This document shows positions 11,293 to 23,620 of a stretch of DNA of 64,000 bases, in pieces. Position numbers and translations under genes: made by a program. This DNA comes from Daphnia carinata. Its lineage: Eukaryota; Arthropoda; Branchiopoda; Diplostraca; Daphniidae. How positions within the stretch are numbered: the first letter of the stretch is position 1; every line of letters begins with the position of its first letter. The notes under the pieces were generated by a model. The model did not search any database. It was not told where the DNA came from and worked only from the letters and a program-made list of their open reading frames with translations. The stretch spans positions 7,664,778 to 7,728,777 of the forward strand of contig NC_081336.1 in assembly GCF_022539665.2 (NCBI RefSeq). The letters are read 5' to 3'.

Positions 11293-14162
11293 ATGAAAAG
11301 GTATTTAATGTTACGACATTTATCTTTGAAATTACAATTGATTAAACGTATTTTAAATCATTTAGTTCTTGGTCTTGGGCGTCGGAAGCATTTGTGCTGA
11401 TAATTCGATGCATTGTTAGCAGCTACACTTTCATAACGTTGCCATTGTATTATGTCATCCAGAAACCATGGAAAGTTAAAGAAAACTACACCAAACTAAG
11501 GGTAAATTTGTAGCGCTTGCGTGTGTAAAAAAGAATTTGACTAACACATATTGATTTTTTAATGGTTTTATAGGCTAAACCTTTGAACCAAGGAGAAGAT
11601 GATTTCATTGTGTATAGAAGTGTTACTACGATCAGTGATGTCCATGCCAAGTTTATACAAGATAAAGTTGACACAATGGAAAAGGTGTTTTGTTCAGCAG
11701 TCAGTCAGCACAGGAATAAACCTGCATTGGGAACAAGAGTCATACTATCAGAAGAGGATGAATTGCAACCTGATGGGAAAATCTTTAAAAAGGTAAATTT
11801 CTGTTAATCTTTTAATACCTGACATGTTTGTACTAATTTACTTCATACAGTTTCTTTTGGGTGGTTTTCAATGGCGCACCTATACTCAAATGAATACTGA
11901 AGCAGAAAACTTTGGACGTGGATTGAGAGAGTTGGGTTTGAAACCATTTGAGAATGTTGTGATCTTTGCAGAAACAAGAGCTGAATGGCTTATAGCTGCT
12001 ATTGGGTGCATGAAACAAAATATGCCAATTGTAACTCTATATGCATCTTTGGGTGATGATGCACTGATCCATGGCATCAATGAAACAGATGTATCATGCA
12101 TTGTCACTTCTCAACAACTACTTGAGAAATTCAAAAATATCCTACCAAGCACCACTAATGTTAACTTACTGGTACTAGATTTTTTTTCCTCTTTGATTCA
12201 GAGTTTATTTTAATGACTTCCTAAATGTATTCACATTCCTATAGATTGTGATGGAAGATGCCCTCAAACCTTTAGAATTGGAAGGTTACGGAACTACGGT
12301 CAGATTACGCTCCTACCAGGAAGTGATCCGTCTTGGTGATGACGCGGGCAAAAAGGGGTTGTTCTCGGGTGCGTTTCATTTACCAAAGCCTGGAGACACG
12401 GCTATCATAATGTATACAAGCGGATCCACAGGTAACGTTTGCTCAAAAATTTTTTAGAATTGATGTCGTACTGAATTATGGTGTTTTCTTCAGGTGCGCC
12501 AAAGGGAGTCATTATGAGTCATCAGAATATAGTCAATGCTATGCTGAGTTATACTGACGTAGGTCCTCTGTACAAAAATGACGTGTACATGGCATTCCTC
12601 CCACTAGCTCATGTATTGGAGTTCATTTCAGGTGTGTCACCTGTTTTATAACCTTTCTTAATTCGTATAGTTTTCATTTGCATTCCTTTTTATACAGAAA
12701 GCATATGGATGTTGTTTGGAATTCCAATTGGCTATTCGACTCCACTTACAATGACAGATAAGTCTAGCAAAATTAAACGAGGCAGTCAGGGGGATGCATC
12801 TGTTCTCCGCCCTACAATCATCGCTTGCGTACCCCTCGTTCTTGATCGTATCCAAAAAAAGATCAAAGAGAAAATAGAAGGAGGTCCTGCCTTTAAAAGG
12901 GCAATCTTCAACTTGGCGATGGAGTACAAAAATGAATGGATTTGTCACGGCTATAATACTCCAATACTTAATGCGTAGGCCTACCGCTAAGATATTCTCA
13001 ATGTACAGTCAAAATAGTGTCATTATTTTCCCTTTTCAGGACCCTGTTTAAACCCATTCGAGCATTCCTCGGAGGTCGCATTAGGTTCGTGTTGTCTGGT
13101 GGAGCTCCTTTGGCACCCGAAACGCACAAATTTATGAAAATGACCCTTTGCTGTCCTGTCTTACAAGGGTACGGTCTGACGGAAACATGCGCCGCAACTA
13201 CCCTCATGGATTTCGATGACAACTCATGGGGTATCTCATTATGCAAATGCTTTTTGTAATGTGTCATATTTCAAAAGAGACGTTTCCTCTTTAAGGTACA
13301 ACCGGAGGACCATTAACATGTTGTGACATCAAGCTAGTTTCGTGGGTGGAAGGAGATTACAGAATCAAAGATTGGCCCAATCCGCGTGGAGAGATTCATA
13401 TTGGTGGATCGAACGTTGCAGTTGGGTATTTTAAACAGCCCGAGAAAACATTAAAGGCGTTTTATGAAGAGAACGGAAGACGTTGGTTCCGTACTGGTGA
13501 CATTGGTGAATTTACACAAGAAGGATTTCTCAAAGTAAGTTCTATAAAAGCGTTTTGTTGAACGGGCTTGTCATGTGTTCGCTTGTTTCGTTAGGTTATT
13601 GATCGTCAAAAAGATCTAGTCAAGCTACAGCATGGGGAATACGTTTCCCTGGGTAAGGTGGAATCCGAATTGAAGATAAATTCATTGGTCGACAATATCT
13701 GCATTTATGCAGACCCTACAAAGATGTTCCCTGTTGCATTGTTGGTACCAAATTTTGATCAACTGAAGAATCTAGCCGAGAAAAGTAAATATTCTTTGTT
13801 ATTGTCCTCATGATAATTCAATATTTGAATTTTGAACATATAGGTGGAATTGAATTGGAAACCATTGAAGATGTAAGCAATCATCCACGAAGACAACAGA
13901 TGGAACAGCTAGTTCTAAAAGAATTACAAAAACACGCAGTGAAATGTCGACTTCAAAAATTTGAAGTACCACAAGCTCTAACACTTCTTTCTGATATTTG
14001 GACGCCGGATACGGTAAATTAAGTTAACTTCTTACAACCTTATGTAACTGAAAATCTAAGTAACGGTTATGATCTTAGGGCCTTGTGACGGCTGCTTTCA
14101 AATTGAAGCGAAAAAACATCCAAGACCATTACCAATTTCTGATCAATCGGATGTATTCCTAG
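11293..14162 (+). CDS. Acsl: Long-chain-fatty-acid--CoA ligase, ACSL3/4 type
   Basis: Activates long-chain fatty acids to acyl-CoA via an acyl-adenylate, on ER, lipid-droplet or outer mitochondrial membranes. Twelve exons: 11293-11300, 11366-11501, 11574-11792, 11851-12171, 12245-12431, 12494-12631, 12698-12974, 13040-13230, 13296-13534, 13595-13784, 13844-14013, 14079-14162; predicted 719 aa, matching the usual ~720. An N-terminal hydrophobic anchor (LPLYYVIQKPW) precedes the AMP-binding domain. Visible motifs are the P-loop YTSGSTG (split by an intron after the second G), the QGYGLTE motif, and the RTGDIGE/DRKKDLVKL adenylation and linker motifs. The start rests on a tiny first exon (ATGAAAAG|GTATTT, 65-bp intron), which puts the frame in the right phase; that exon is inferred. 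All other junctions keep frame. A possible poly(A) signal AATAAA is at 14411. The family is certain; ACSL3/4 rather than ACSL1/5/6 is my reading of the sequence. Confidence 0.93.
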
Positions 14163-14776
14163 ACAATGCTGTAGATTAGCGGCACCGCCATCATTCCTTT
14201 AACATTTCCTAATTTAAAATGCAGACGCTGCCAATCTTCACTTTGCCAAGCTTTAAAATTCTGTTCAAATCAGAAACCCCATTCCTATTTTGATCACTTT
14301 TTAATAATCAATATTTATTGCTTCGTATTTATTATTTAGGAAAAAGGTTACGAACTCCGTAGAACAAACAAAATCTCATTTTGCTTTAGTAAAACCCATG
14401 TATGCATGTCAATAAATGTCGCGCACAATGATTTGGGATCAATGGCTTTTCCATTGATCCTTTTCATAAAATGAATTCAGCGAACTTCAAATGTCTATTT
14501 TGCATAGGCAGAATGAGAAAATACTCATTGGAGTTTGTACAAAGTTTCATACGTTTCAATCAAAGGCATTTAGAATTATATTTAACATATCTGTGACAAT
14601 CAATACGATTGCTTTGCAGGTTTGTTAAACTAGTCACTTTTTCATGCTGTTTAAATGAAACATTTCTTAATGTGCATGCATCACAAAGGAATCCATCAGC
14701 AGGGAAGTTAGTCAAATGTTAACCGAAATGTCTAAAATTTACGAGTTCTGCGAGTCCTTTCCAAAAAATATTTGGT
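14163..14776. other. ACSL 3' flank
   Basis: AT-rich 3' UTR and spacer between ACSL and the histone cluster, with AATAAA at 14411-14416. No gene seen. Confidence 0.5.
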
Positions 14777-14792
14777 GGCCCTAAAAAGGGCC
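14777..14792 (-). terminator. Histone 3' stem-loop of H2A copy 1
   Basis: On the minus strand this reads GGCCCTTTTTAGGGCC, the histone mRNA 3' processing hairpin with a six-base stem, starting 27 nt after the H2A stop. It is bound by SLBP and replaces polyadenylation in replication-dependent histone mRNAs. The loop has TTTT plus one changed base relative to the other hairpins in the cluster. Confidence 0.9.
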
Positions 14793-14819
14793 GATTTAGT
14801 AAGACACATGCGTTCATCC

Positions 14820-15200
14820 TTAAGCTTTGGCTGGCTTGTCAGTCTTCTTAGGCAAGAGAACAGCCTGGATGTTAGGAAGGACTCCACCTTGAGCGATGGT
14901 AACTCCGGAGAGAAGTTTGTTCAACTCTTCGTCGTTACGGATGGCCAACTGCAAGTGACGGGGGATGATACGGGTCTTCTTGTTGTCACGAGCGGCGTTA
15001 CCGGCTAACTCGAGGACTTCAGCGGCCAAGTACTCCATGACGGCGGCCAAGTACACGGGGGCACCGGCACCGACACGTTCGGCGTATGAACCTTTACGGA
15101 GCATACGATGGATACGACCGACGGGGAACTGGAGTCCGGCCCTGCTCGAACGGGTCTTTGACTTTCCCTTTACTTTACCACCTTTGCCGCGACCAGACAT
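14820..15200 (-). CDS. H2A: Histone H2A (copy 1)
   Basis: Core nucleosome histone, 126 aa, intronless. It starts [20 protein letters not shown], carries the [12 protein letters not shown] motif at the start of the histone fold, the [20 protein letters not shown] docking/acidic-patch helix, and ends in [12 protein letters not shown]. It lacks an SQ(E/D)-phi tail, so it is canonical rather than H2A.X. The 3' stem-loop is at 14777-14792. It is divergent from H2B across a 400-bp promoter and belongs to the first H2A-/H2B+/H4-/H3+ quartet. Its protein appears identical to copy 2. Confidence 0.98.
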   Translation of the reverse strand: MSGRGKGGKVKGKSKTRSSRAGLQFPVGRIHRMLRKGSYAERVGAGAPVYLAAVMEYLAAEVLELAGNAARDNKKTRIIPRHLQLAIRNDEELNKLLSGVTIAQGGVLPNIQAVLLPKKTDKPAKA

Positions 15201-15600
15201 GATGAATTAGTAGGTAAACTGAACAGGTTCCTTCAATCGAGGAACACAAGTATGAATATTGTTTCTTAAAGCTGTGGCTTATATACATTAAAGGATGGGA
15301 ATACGAAAACGTGAGCTAAAACTATGTTAACCAATCACGCAGCAGATACAATGTCCCGCCAAATTTCTCTTTCTATACGATAAGTAAGGCGATTCCATTT
15401 GCCGTTCGCTTGGGGAAGCTCCACCCCATGTGTGTGTGTGTGCCTAAACGATCTCTCTTATCCTGCTGCGCCATTGGTCTCAGATCGATAGAATTGGCTA
15501 CTATCAGGAAATATGGGGATAGAGATTTCATATAAATATTGTTTACAACTTTACCAGTGTTACTTGATTATCGCAAGTAATTTAGTTTTTTCAGTTGAGA
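15201..15600. promoter_or_regulatory. H2A/H2B divergent promoter, quartet 1
   Basis: For H2B, ATATAAAT lies at about 15530-15537. A 16-bp element ATTGGCTACTATCAGG (a reversed CCAAT box plus a tail) lies at 15493-15508, and another ATTGG box near 15474. A TATATA-like sequence near 15279 serves H2A on the minus strand. The 16-bp element starts exactly 108 bp before the H2B ATG, as it does in quartet 2, which supports a functional site. Confidence 0.75.
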
Positions 15601-15972
15601 ATGCCACCTAAGGTCAGCGGTAAAGCAGCCAAAAAAGCTGGTAAGGCCCAGAAGAACATCGCCAAGGGAGACAAGAAGAAGAAGCGCAAGAGGAAGGAGA
15701 GCTACGCCATTTACATCTACAAAGTGTTGAAGCAGGTCCACCCCGACACTGGCATCTCCTCCAAAGCCATGACCATCATGAACAGCTTCGTCAACGACAT
15801 TTTCGAGCGCATCGCCGGAGAGTCTTCCCGTTTGGCTCACTACAACAAGCGGTCGACCATCACATCCCGGGAAATCCAGACGGCCGTCCGTCTGCTTTTG
15901 CCCGGTGAGTTGGCCAAGCACGCCGTGTCTGAAGGCACCAAGGCCGTCACCAAGTACACCAGCACCAAGTAG
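15601..15972 (+). CDS. H2B: Histone H2B (copy 1)
   Basis: Core histone, 123 aa, intronless. The basic tail [18 protein letters not shown] is followed by [20 protein letters not shown], which opens the histone fold. Further marks are [31 protein letters not shown] and the C-terminal helix [19 protein letters not shown]. The ATG at 15601 was chosen because it gives the canonical MPPK start. TATA at 15530 and the 3' stem-loop at 16004-16019 mark it as replication-dependent. Confidence 0.98.
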   Translation: MPPKVSGKAAKKAGKAQKNIAKGDKKKKRKRKESYAIYIYKVLKQVHPDTGISSKAMTIMNSFVNDIFERIAGESSRLAHYNKRSTITSREIQTAVRLLLPGELAKHAVSEGTKAVTKYTSTK

Positions 15973-16003
15973 ATCTGATTCTGGTGTTCTTTTCAATTCA
16001 AAC

Positions 16004-16019
16004 GGCCCTTTTCAGGGCC
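16004..16019 (+). terminator. Histone 3' stem-loop of H2B copy 1
   Basis: GGCCCTTTTCAGGGCC, a perfect histone hairpin, starting 31 nt after the H2B stop. Confidence 0.95.
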
Positions 16020-16540
16020 ACCAAAATCTTAGTGAAACAAGAATTGCTTACTCATGTTGAACGCAAATAGGTAAATGGATATATTCCTACTAAACCTTTA
16101 AAATTAGTAGCCAATATGCAGCGTCAAATTTTTATGTTCTCTAAAATGTTGCTGGTAAAACGAAAGTTAGAATTGACTTGTATAAAAACAATTACGTTAA
16201 TTCTAAAAGAACTTTTAGCTCTCATTTTTACAATGTTTCCTTTGTCCAAATAGATAAACGGATCGAATAAAACAAGTTCATTGGCTACATTGGGTATTGG
16301 AGAATTCCCAGTTTTGCAGCAAGCAATAACACCAATTGCCCTATTCTCATTTCCTATCTTACCCTTACTCATTTTGCCATTTACATTTCTAAACATGATG
16401 AATCTTTGAATAACTTAAAATGGTTGCAAATGTTATAGGTGAAAACAATTCACTTGTTTTCTGGCAAATTAGACAGTATTAATCAGCAGGAACAAATGTA
16501 AAAAGCGGATATTAACGTAATCTTCCTTTAAAAGAATGGT
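16020..16540. other. H2B-H4 intergenic spacer, quartet 1
   Basis: AT-rich spacer between the 3' ends of two convergent histone genes. No gene or clear regulatory element seen. Confidence 0.5.
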
Positions 16541-16556
16541 GGCCCTGAAAAGGGCC
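16541..16556 (-). terminator. Histone 3' stem-loop of H4 copy 1
   Basis: On the minus strand GGCCCTTTTCAGGGCC, starting 32 nt after the H4 stop. Confidence 0.95.
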
Positions 16557-16588
16557 GTTTGGTTCAAAAAAGATGCCAACAGCAATAT

Positions 16589-17593
<1,005 letters not shown>

Positions 17594-17622
17594 GTGCATT
17601 TGCGATCCTTTTTTTCCCAAAC

Positions 17623-17638
17623 GGCCCTTTTCAGGGCC
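17623..17638 (+). terminator. Histone 3' stem-loop of H3
   Basis: GGCCCTTTTCAGGGCC starting 29 nt after the H3 stop. Confidence 0.95.
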
Positions 17639-18290
17639 ACAACAAATTCAGTTAAAGATATCGAAACCTCTTCAGTTTTAACTGTAACATTTTTCACCCT
17701 AAACTTGTACCATATTCCTCCTTGCTAAAGCTCAGGTACAATGACAACTGGTAACATTCCTATCACAATCGACAAATATTTGTATCTTTTTCTTGAAAAC
17801 GTCTGAAAATTTTTAGAGAAAATGGAACAGTAAGTTACTCAATGCTAGTAAAAAGTAGAACATCACAATGGTAAAGCTTGATTTTGCTTCGTTCTGTTGC
17901 CATCAGATTTGGTAATATCGGCTACCAAGTAAGTAAAAATCATCTAACCAAACGAAGTTTCTTAATTTCCAAAAGCGATTCCAATGCCAAGCGCTAATGC
18001 CATATTTCTATCATTACCCCGATAAGTATTGCTGAACTATATGCACCAGTTATTACATTTTTCGTCGTCCGTTGTTTCCATTTTCTACGAAGACAGTAAT
18101 GGACAACAAATGAAACATCAATAGCTATACTGTTTTCTTCGAAATAATTTTTAAAATCGTGAGAAAAAAGATATTTCTTCATTTTTGTCGTACCTTGTCT
18201 TGCATCTTGTATGTTAAACATAATGCCAAAGTTTAGCTATGAAAATAACGCACTACAGTTGGCGATACAAATTTCAAAACGAATATTGGT
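17639..18290. other. Spacer between histone quartets
   Basis: AT-rich, about 650 bp, no gene recognised. It separates H3 of quartet 1 from H2A of quartet 2. Confidence 0.5.
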
Positions 18291-18306
18291 GGCCCTGAAA
18301 AGGGCC
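18291..18306 (-). terminator. Histone 3' stem-loop of H2A copy 2
   Basis: On the minus strand GGCCCTTTTCAGGGCC, starting 31 nt after the stop. Confidence 0.95.
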
Positions 18307-18337
18307 GTTTGGTTTAAACACGGGGTAAGTGAAGAAA

Positions 18338-18718
18338 TTAAGCCTTGGCGGGCTTGTCGGTCTTCTTGGGCAACAAGACGGCCTGGATGTTGGGCAGGAC
18401 ACCACCTTGAGCGATGGTAACTCCGGAGAGAAGTTTGTTCAACTCTTCGTCGTTACGGATGGCCAACTGCAAGTGACGGGGGATGATACGGGTCTTCTTG
18501 TTGTCACGAGCGGCGTTACCGGCCAACTCGAGGACTTCAGCGGCCAAGTACTCCATGACGGCGGCCAAGTACACGGGGGCACCGGCACCGACACGCTCAG
18601 CGTACGATCCTTTACGGAGCATACGATGGATACGACCGACGGGGAACTGGAGTCCGGCCCTGCTCGAACGGGTCTTTGACTTTCCCTTTACTTTACCACC
18701 TTTACCGCGACCAGACAT
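18338..18718 (-). CDS. H2A: Histone H2A (copy 2)
   Basis: 126-aa canonical H2A whose protein appears identical to copy 1; most differences are silent and clustered at the 3' end of the gene. Same histone-fold and acidic-patch motifs. The start at 18716-18718 (minus strand) gives MSGRGKGG. An in-frame upstream Met exists, but no H2A is known with that extension. Confidence 0.97.
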   Translation of the reverse strand: MSGRGKGGKVKGKSKTRSSRAGLQFPVGRIHRMLRKGSYAERVGAGAPVYLAAVMEYLAAEVLELAGNAARDNKKTRIIPRHLQLAIRNDEELNKLLSGVTIAQGGVLPNIQAVLLPKKTDKPAKA

Positions 18719-19106
18719 GTTGAGTTGGGTTGAGAGGTGAAATAGTTCCTTCAAAAGAGGAACTTGTCTAAAATTTTAAATCGAAAATATGGTATATATA
18801 GCAGAGTGAATGGGTTGCTGAACCGGTCGTCGAATCTTTTTAACCAATGGGCAAACATTTAGGTTTTTCCCGGCATTCATTCCTTTGTTCGTTTGTTATT
18901 ACGCTTTCATGTTCCCCATGGAAAGGTTTTTCCCTAGGCTCTTTGTTCTCGGAATAACTGCCATAGTGTGCTACCTACCATTGGTCCCAAGCGCCACAAT
19001 TGGCTACTATCAGGTAAAGAAGTTTTTGGCACCGTATATAAATTAGGTCGAAAATTTTAGGTTGTCATTCTACAATTTCGTAGTCTTACACTAAACGACA
19101 ACAGAA
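18719..19106. promoter_or_regulatory. H2A/H2B divergent promoter, quartet 2
   Basis: The 16-bp element ATTGGCTACTATCAGG lies at 18999-19014, exactly 108 bp before the H2B ATG, with a second CCATTGGTC box near 18978 and GTATATAAAT near 19034-19043. The H2A side has TATATA near 18792. The layout matches quartet 1. Confidence 0.75.
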
Positions 19107-19478
19107 ATGCCCCCCAAAGTTAGTGGAAAAGCAGCGAAGAAGGCCGGTAAGGCCCAGAAAAACATTGCGAAGGGAGACAAGAAAAAGAAGCGCAAGAGGA
19201 AGGAGAGCTACGCCATTTACATCTACAAAGTGTTGAAGCAGGTCCACCCCGACACTGGCATCTCCTCCAAAGCCATGACGATCATGAACAGCTTCGTCAA
19301 CGACATCTTCGAGCGCATCGCCGGAGAATCTTCCCGATTGGCCCACTACAACAAGCGGTCGACCATCACATCCCGGGAAATCCAGACGGCCGTCCGTCTG
19401 CTCTTGCCCGGTGAGTTGGCCAAGCACGCCGTGTCTGAAGGCACCAAGGCCGTCACCAAGTACACCAGCACCAAGTAG
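19107..19478 (+). CDS. H2B: Histone H2B (copy 2)
   Basis: 123 aa, same protein sequence as copy 1 as far as I can read. The nucleotide sequence differs most in the first 25 codons (for example CCCCCCAAAGTT versus CCACCTAAGGTC) and little in the body, a pattern consistent with gene conversion. 3' stem-loop at 19511-19526. Confidence 0.98.
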   Translation: MPPKVSGKAAKKAGKAQKNIAKGDKKKKRKRKESYAIYIYKVLKQVHPDTGISSKAMTIMNSFVNDIFERIAGESSRLAHYNKRSTITSREIQTAVRLLLPGELAKHAVSEGTKAVTKYTSTK

Positions 19479-19510
19479 ATTCATATCTTGGTATTTCTCT
19501 ACACCCAAAC

Positions 19511-19526
19511 GGCCCTTTTCAGGGCC
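19511..19526 (+). terminator. Histone 3' stem-loop of H2B copy 2
   Basis: GGCCCTTTTCAGGGCC, starting 32 nt after the stop. Confidence 0.95.
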
Positions 19527-20254
19527 ACAAATTGATTAACGAGATAGAAAATGCTAGCTTGTGCACGTCGTATGTTTCATTAGCTGTTATAGTAATTTTT
19601 TCTCCTGAATTTGTATTTAAAACTCATTTCCACAATATAATGAGATGATATGTCCCACCCATATCCTATGTTACACCTGAGGCGCCTGAGGCAAACTTAC
19701 AAAGCCAACTTAATATTTAGTCGTATTTGTACCAAATTTTTTGATTAGGCCCACTTTGGGAAGTATGGCAATGCTGTAATGAGGCAAGGGACAGGATACG
19801 ATACATGTACAGTAGAAAACAATGGGGATACGACAAACAGGTTTTAGAAGTCTCCATAGAAATTACGTGGTGTCAACACTACGTGAAAAGTTTCAAGGCA
19901 AAGGATTTTCAGTGAAACTGACGGAATATACACTAACCAAAAAAAGACGAGGTAATTGTATTACGTAGACGCTCGTTCCAGACTTACTTAAGAGCTTAGG
20001 GTGCAAAATTAGATTGACAACAGGAACAATCCACAAATCAAGATCAAGCCTATTTATTCTAACTGTCCTCTTTTTTGTAAATTACAGCCATTAGAATTTT
20101 CTAAATTAGCTTTTAACGGCAGTTCCACTGCTAACTAGAGCTTCCGTCTGAATATGTAATTTAAAAAATATTATGTGTACATCTGTTGGGAAAGTTTATC
20201 TTTCTGAAGGACTCTTTAAGAAGCAGGAGCAATCTTTTTCATTAGATATTTGGT
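19527..20254. other. H2B-H4 intergenic spacer, quartet 2
   Basis: About 730 bp, AT-rich, no gene recognised; about 200 bp longer than the matching spacer of quartet 1. Confidence 0.5.
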
Positions 20255-20270
20255 GGCCCTGAAAAGGGCC
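20255..20270 (-). terminator. Histone 3' stem-loop of H4 copy 2
   Basis: On the minus strand GGCCCTTTTCAGGGCC, starting 32 nt after the stop. Confidence 0.95.
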
Positions 20271-20302
20271 AATGATTTTGTAATGATCTAAGTTTTTCAA
20301 GC

Positions 20303-20896
<594 letters not shown>

Positions 20897-21373
20897 ATGG
20901 CTCGTACCAAGCATAGGTCTCGTAAATCAGCAGGTAGTAAAGCGTCTCCGAAACAGCTTGCCGAGAATGCCACAACAGAGGGTGCTCCAGAAAATGCTTC
21001 GGACAATGGGAAAAGCGTAGACGACGTGATTGTCAAGGAGAAGGAAGAAAACGTGGTTGAAGAAGTGAAAGTAAACGATCTCACTGCAACCAAGGGAACT
21101 AAAGCTGTTAAACGACCCCAACCTGCGAGGAATAGTGCAAAAACTCAAAAGAAACCCAAGGTGGAAGAAGATGACGAGGAGGAAAATGAAGAAGAAGAAT
21201 CAAAGCAATCTTCGCCCAAATCCCAATCGAAAAAACAAAGCAAGAACAGAAAGAAGGTTCAGCATCAATCACCAAAATCTGGAGTAGTTACGCAGCTTCA
21301 AAAGAAGAAGGCAAGTCCAACTGCGGCCACTAAACCTAAAACTCAACAACCAAAGAAAAAGACCAAAAGCTAA
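20897..21373 (+). CDS. H3-tail chimera: histone H3 N-terminus on a lysine/acid-rich body
   Basis: 158 aa in the H3 position of quartet 2. It begins MARTKHRSRKSAGSKASPKQ, keeping R2, T3, K4, R8, K9, S10, G12, K14, A15, K18, Q19, L20 and A21 of H3. Similarity fades around residue 30 and there is no alpha-N helix or histone fold. The rest is an acidic stretch (EKEENVVEEVKV), a basic patch, a run of D/E (about residues 95-106), then lysine/serine/glutamine-rich sequence ending QPKKKTKS, reminiscent of linker-histone tails or nucleolar proteins. The H3-type TATA position is kept, but no histone stem-loop follows the stop. It is a single intact exon. It probably arose from a tandem H3 copy; it could be an H3-tail mimic or a decaying gene that happens to stay open. 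Function unknown. Confidence 0.75.
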   Translation: MARTKHRSRKSAGSKASPKQLAENATTEGAPENASDNGKSVDDVIVKEKEENVVEEVKVNDLTATKGTKAVKRPQPARNSAKTQKKPKVEEDDEEENEEEESKQSSPKSQSKKQSKNRKKVQHQSPKSGVVTQLQKKKASPTAATKPKTQQPKKKTKS

Positions 21374-21889
21374 TGTTTTCCAAATGCAATAATATTTTCT
21401 TACAACACTGAATTGTACATAAGATCCTTTAAAACGGAGTACTATACAATACAAACAAGAAAGTAACAAACAAGATCAGAAGAAGAAGAATTAAGTAACT
21501 ACATCGGAAACTGTAAACTTTGGCCACCATTTTATTACAACGTGGATGGTGTTTAGTACATTCCCTGCGAATCGTGGTATACCAAAACGCATATTGCGAG
21601 GAAACCGTCCTTTTCGTTGCTGTTAATCACAACTTAAACTTTTTGCGGATGATAATTTGTGGCAGAATGGTGCTGTTTGGCATTGTGGATATCATATAAC
21701 ATATTTTTGGCTTCCATTTACCAATATTAGCAAGAGATTGTACGCTTAAAGAAGAAAACAGGAACGACGAGTAACGTTCTGTTTATGTATTTCTATTTTC
21801 TACAATCTGTTACAATCCAGTTATCAAACGTCGATTTTGCGGACGCGGGAACTAGGGTGCTGGCTTTCCTTTTCTGCAGTAAAATGTTA
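21374..21889. other. Convergent 3' flanks of chimera and ZCCHC4
   Basis: AT-rich. No histone stem-loop and no clear AATAAA after the chimera. Nothing else seen. Confidence 0.45.
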
Positions 21890-23620
21890 TTAAATAGAGG
21901 TTCCAGTATAACATTGTGTAAGTTCAACCTTCGCAGTTGCAGTCTCTTTAGATCGTTCTTGAAATAGCATACACGGGTGCTCAGCCAATGCACATCGTTT
22001 ACATTTTAAACAGTGTACCCAGGTTGGCTTCACACATCTTTTGCATTGATCGCAATGCACGTAAGTTCTTCCGTCCTAGTCTCATAATTTTTGAATTAGA
22101 AAATTTAAGCATTTCTTTGTGTAACTATAAGAAATTAAACACCTTGGATGTACAAGAATTGCACATCAAACAATGCTTATTCTCTGGACTTATCCATTTT
22201 TTGCAGAAGGTGCAGTATTTATATCCTTCTCTGGCAGGTAACTTAAGTTTCTGGAGGCTAACATTAGTAAATATTCTGACTGGGGACCCTTGTTTTCTTC
22301 CTTGAGGTCCTATTAACAGACGACATGGGTAAAACGTTAACAAATTCATCGGTTATTTAGCCACTGACATGTACCTTTTTGAAATTGGCTGTGGTTTGTA
22401 TACTCAACTTTGTAGTCGACCATGGCAAATGCAGGTAGATGAGATACAATCTGGGATTCCATAAAATATGGAAATATCCAAAATTCTGCGCAAGGAAAAA
22501 TGTTAAGTTGAATTTAATTTTTAAAAACAATAATAAGTAAGTCAAATACTTGAAATATCTGAAGCGTTCTGCCCATTTAGATGCCTGTACTCGTTATCGA
22601 TTATCTGTAGAGTATGTGAAATAATTTCCACTTTACCTCCAAATGGGGGATCCATCACTATAGCCAAATTATTTTTGCCTTCTATCAAAAACTGTTCATA
22701 GACTGAAACACTTTCAGACCTATCAAAAAAGTGATGGTTGAACATATTGTATAACAGATATTCTTGCGGACTGTAAAATTGACGCTATAACCAGAAATGG
22801 GTAGAAGAGTAAGAATAGTTAATACTGCCATATTAAATTTGATAAAGGGCAACCTACAAATCTAACATCCAGATCAAGCATCAAGCATTTCATAGAGCTA
22901 TCCTTTTTTAATTTTTCGAAGATAGTTGGGCAGGAAATGCAAAGGACATGGCTAACTTTTGCATCTTGAAGCAGCCCCAGTATAACATTTATAGAATTCT
23001 CAGAGAAAAAATATTGTGCTTCCTTTTTGGAATGTTCTAAGGGATCTAAAATCTGTCAAAAAATTCCTTTGGTTATATGTTGAGAATATGAGTATAATTT
23101 ATCTTTACCTTAGAGGGTTCATCTAGTAAATTATCACTGATTACTGTAGTGATTCTATGATTCACATGTTGTCCCATGGTTACAAACATTTCCCCACATG
23201 AATGACAAAAGCTTTTATCTTTCAATTTTAGATCATGCCTCATCACAATATTTTCTCTAATCTCGTTTAGTTGATGTGACCTCAGGAGAAGTTGGTTAGC
23301 TGGCTGAATTGCCATTTTCTTTCTCTTGCTTTTCCCTTGTTCCCACACTGATTCCAAAACGTATGCGTGGCATAGCTTCCGATCTCGATAGGCTGAGCAG
23401 GCAAAAAATCTCTTGCCAATCATTGATTGTCTTTCAAATAGAAGCATTGGTCCTATAGAAGTTTTCAGAAAACAAGTCAGTGTTAATGTTCAAAGTAGAC
23501 CAGGGAAAGCAGAAATATTGTTACAGGTATACCATGATCACACGATGGACGCTCTCCATTAAAATCAAATGCAATCTGCACGGAATCTCTAGATTCTTTT
23601 GCATTTTTATCGTGTTTCAT
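21890..23620 (-). CDS. Zcchc4: ZCCHC4-type rRNA adenine N6-methyltransferase
   Basis: ZCCHC4 installs m6A on 28S rRNA in the nucleolus. Exons (minus): 23533-23620, 23109-23452, 22858-23052, 22550-22784, 22375-22485, 22143-22309, 21890-22075; 441 aa, all junctions in frame. Visible order: N-terminal GRF-type zinc finger ([18 protein letters not shown]), a C2H2-like finger ([18 protein letters not shown]), the conserved [10 protein letters not shown] segment, the catalytic DPPFGG (N6-methyltransferase signature) near residue 240, [15 protein letters not shown], and a cysteine-rich DHHC-like region ([18 protein letters not shown]). Human ZCCHC4 is 513 aa and ends with a CCHC knuckle; here the frame stops at TAA 21890-21892 before any knuckle, so the C-terminus is short or my last exon is incomplete. 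Head to head with PTCD3, 240 bp apart. Confidence 0.88.

Noticed and set aside
15568-15996. Minus-strand frame opposite H2B, and similar long frames opposite the other histones
   Set aside because: Shadow frames caused by codon bias in the histone genes; no family similarity.
18720-18754. Longer H2A copy 2 beginning upstream of MSGRGKGG
   Set aside because: The extra residues are not conserved and copy 1 lacks them.
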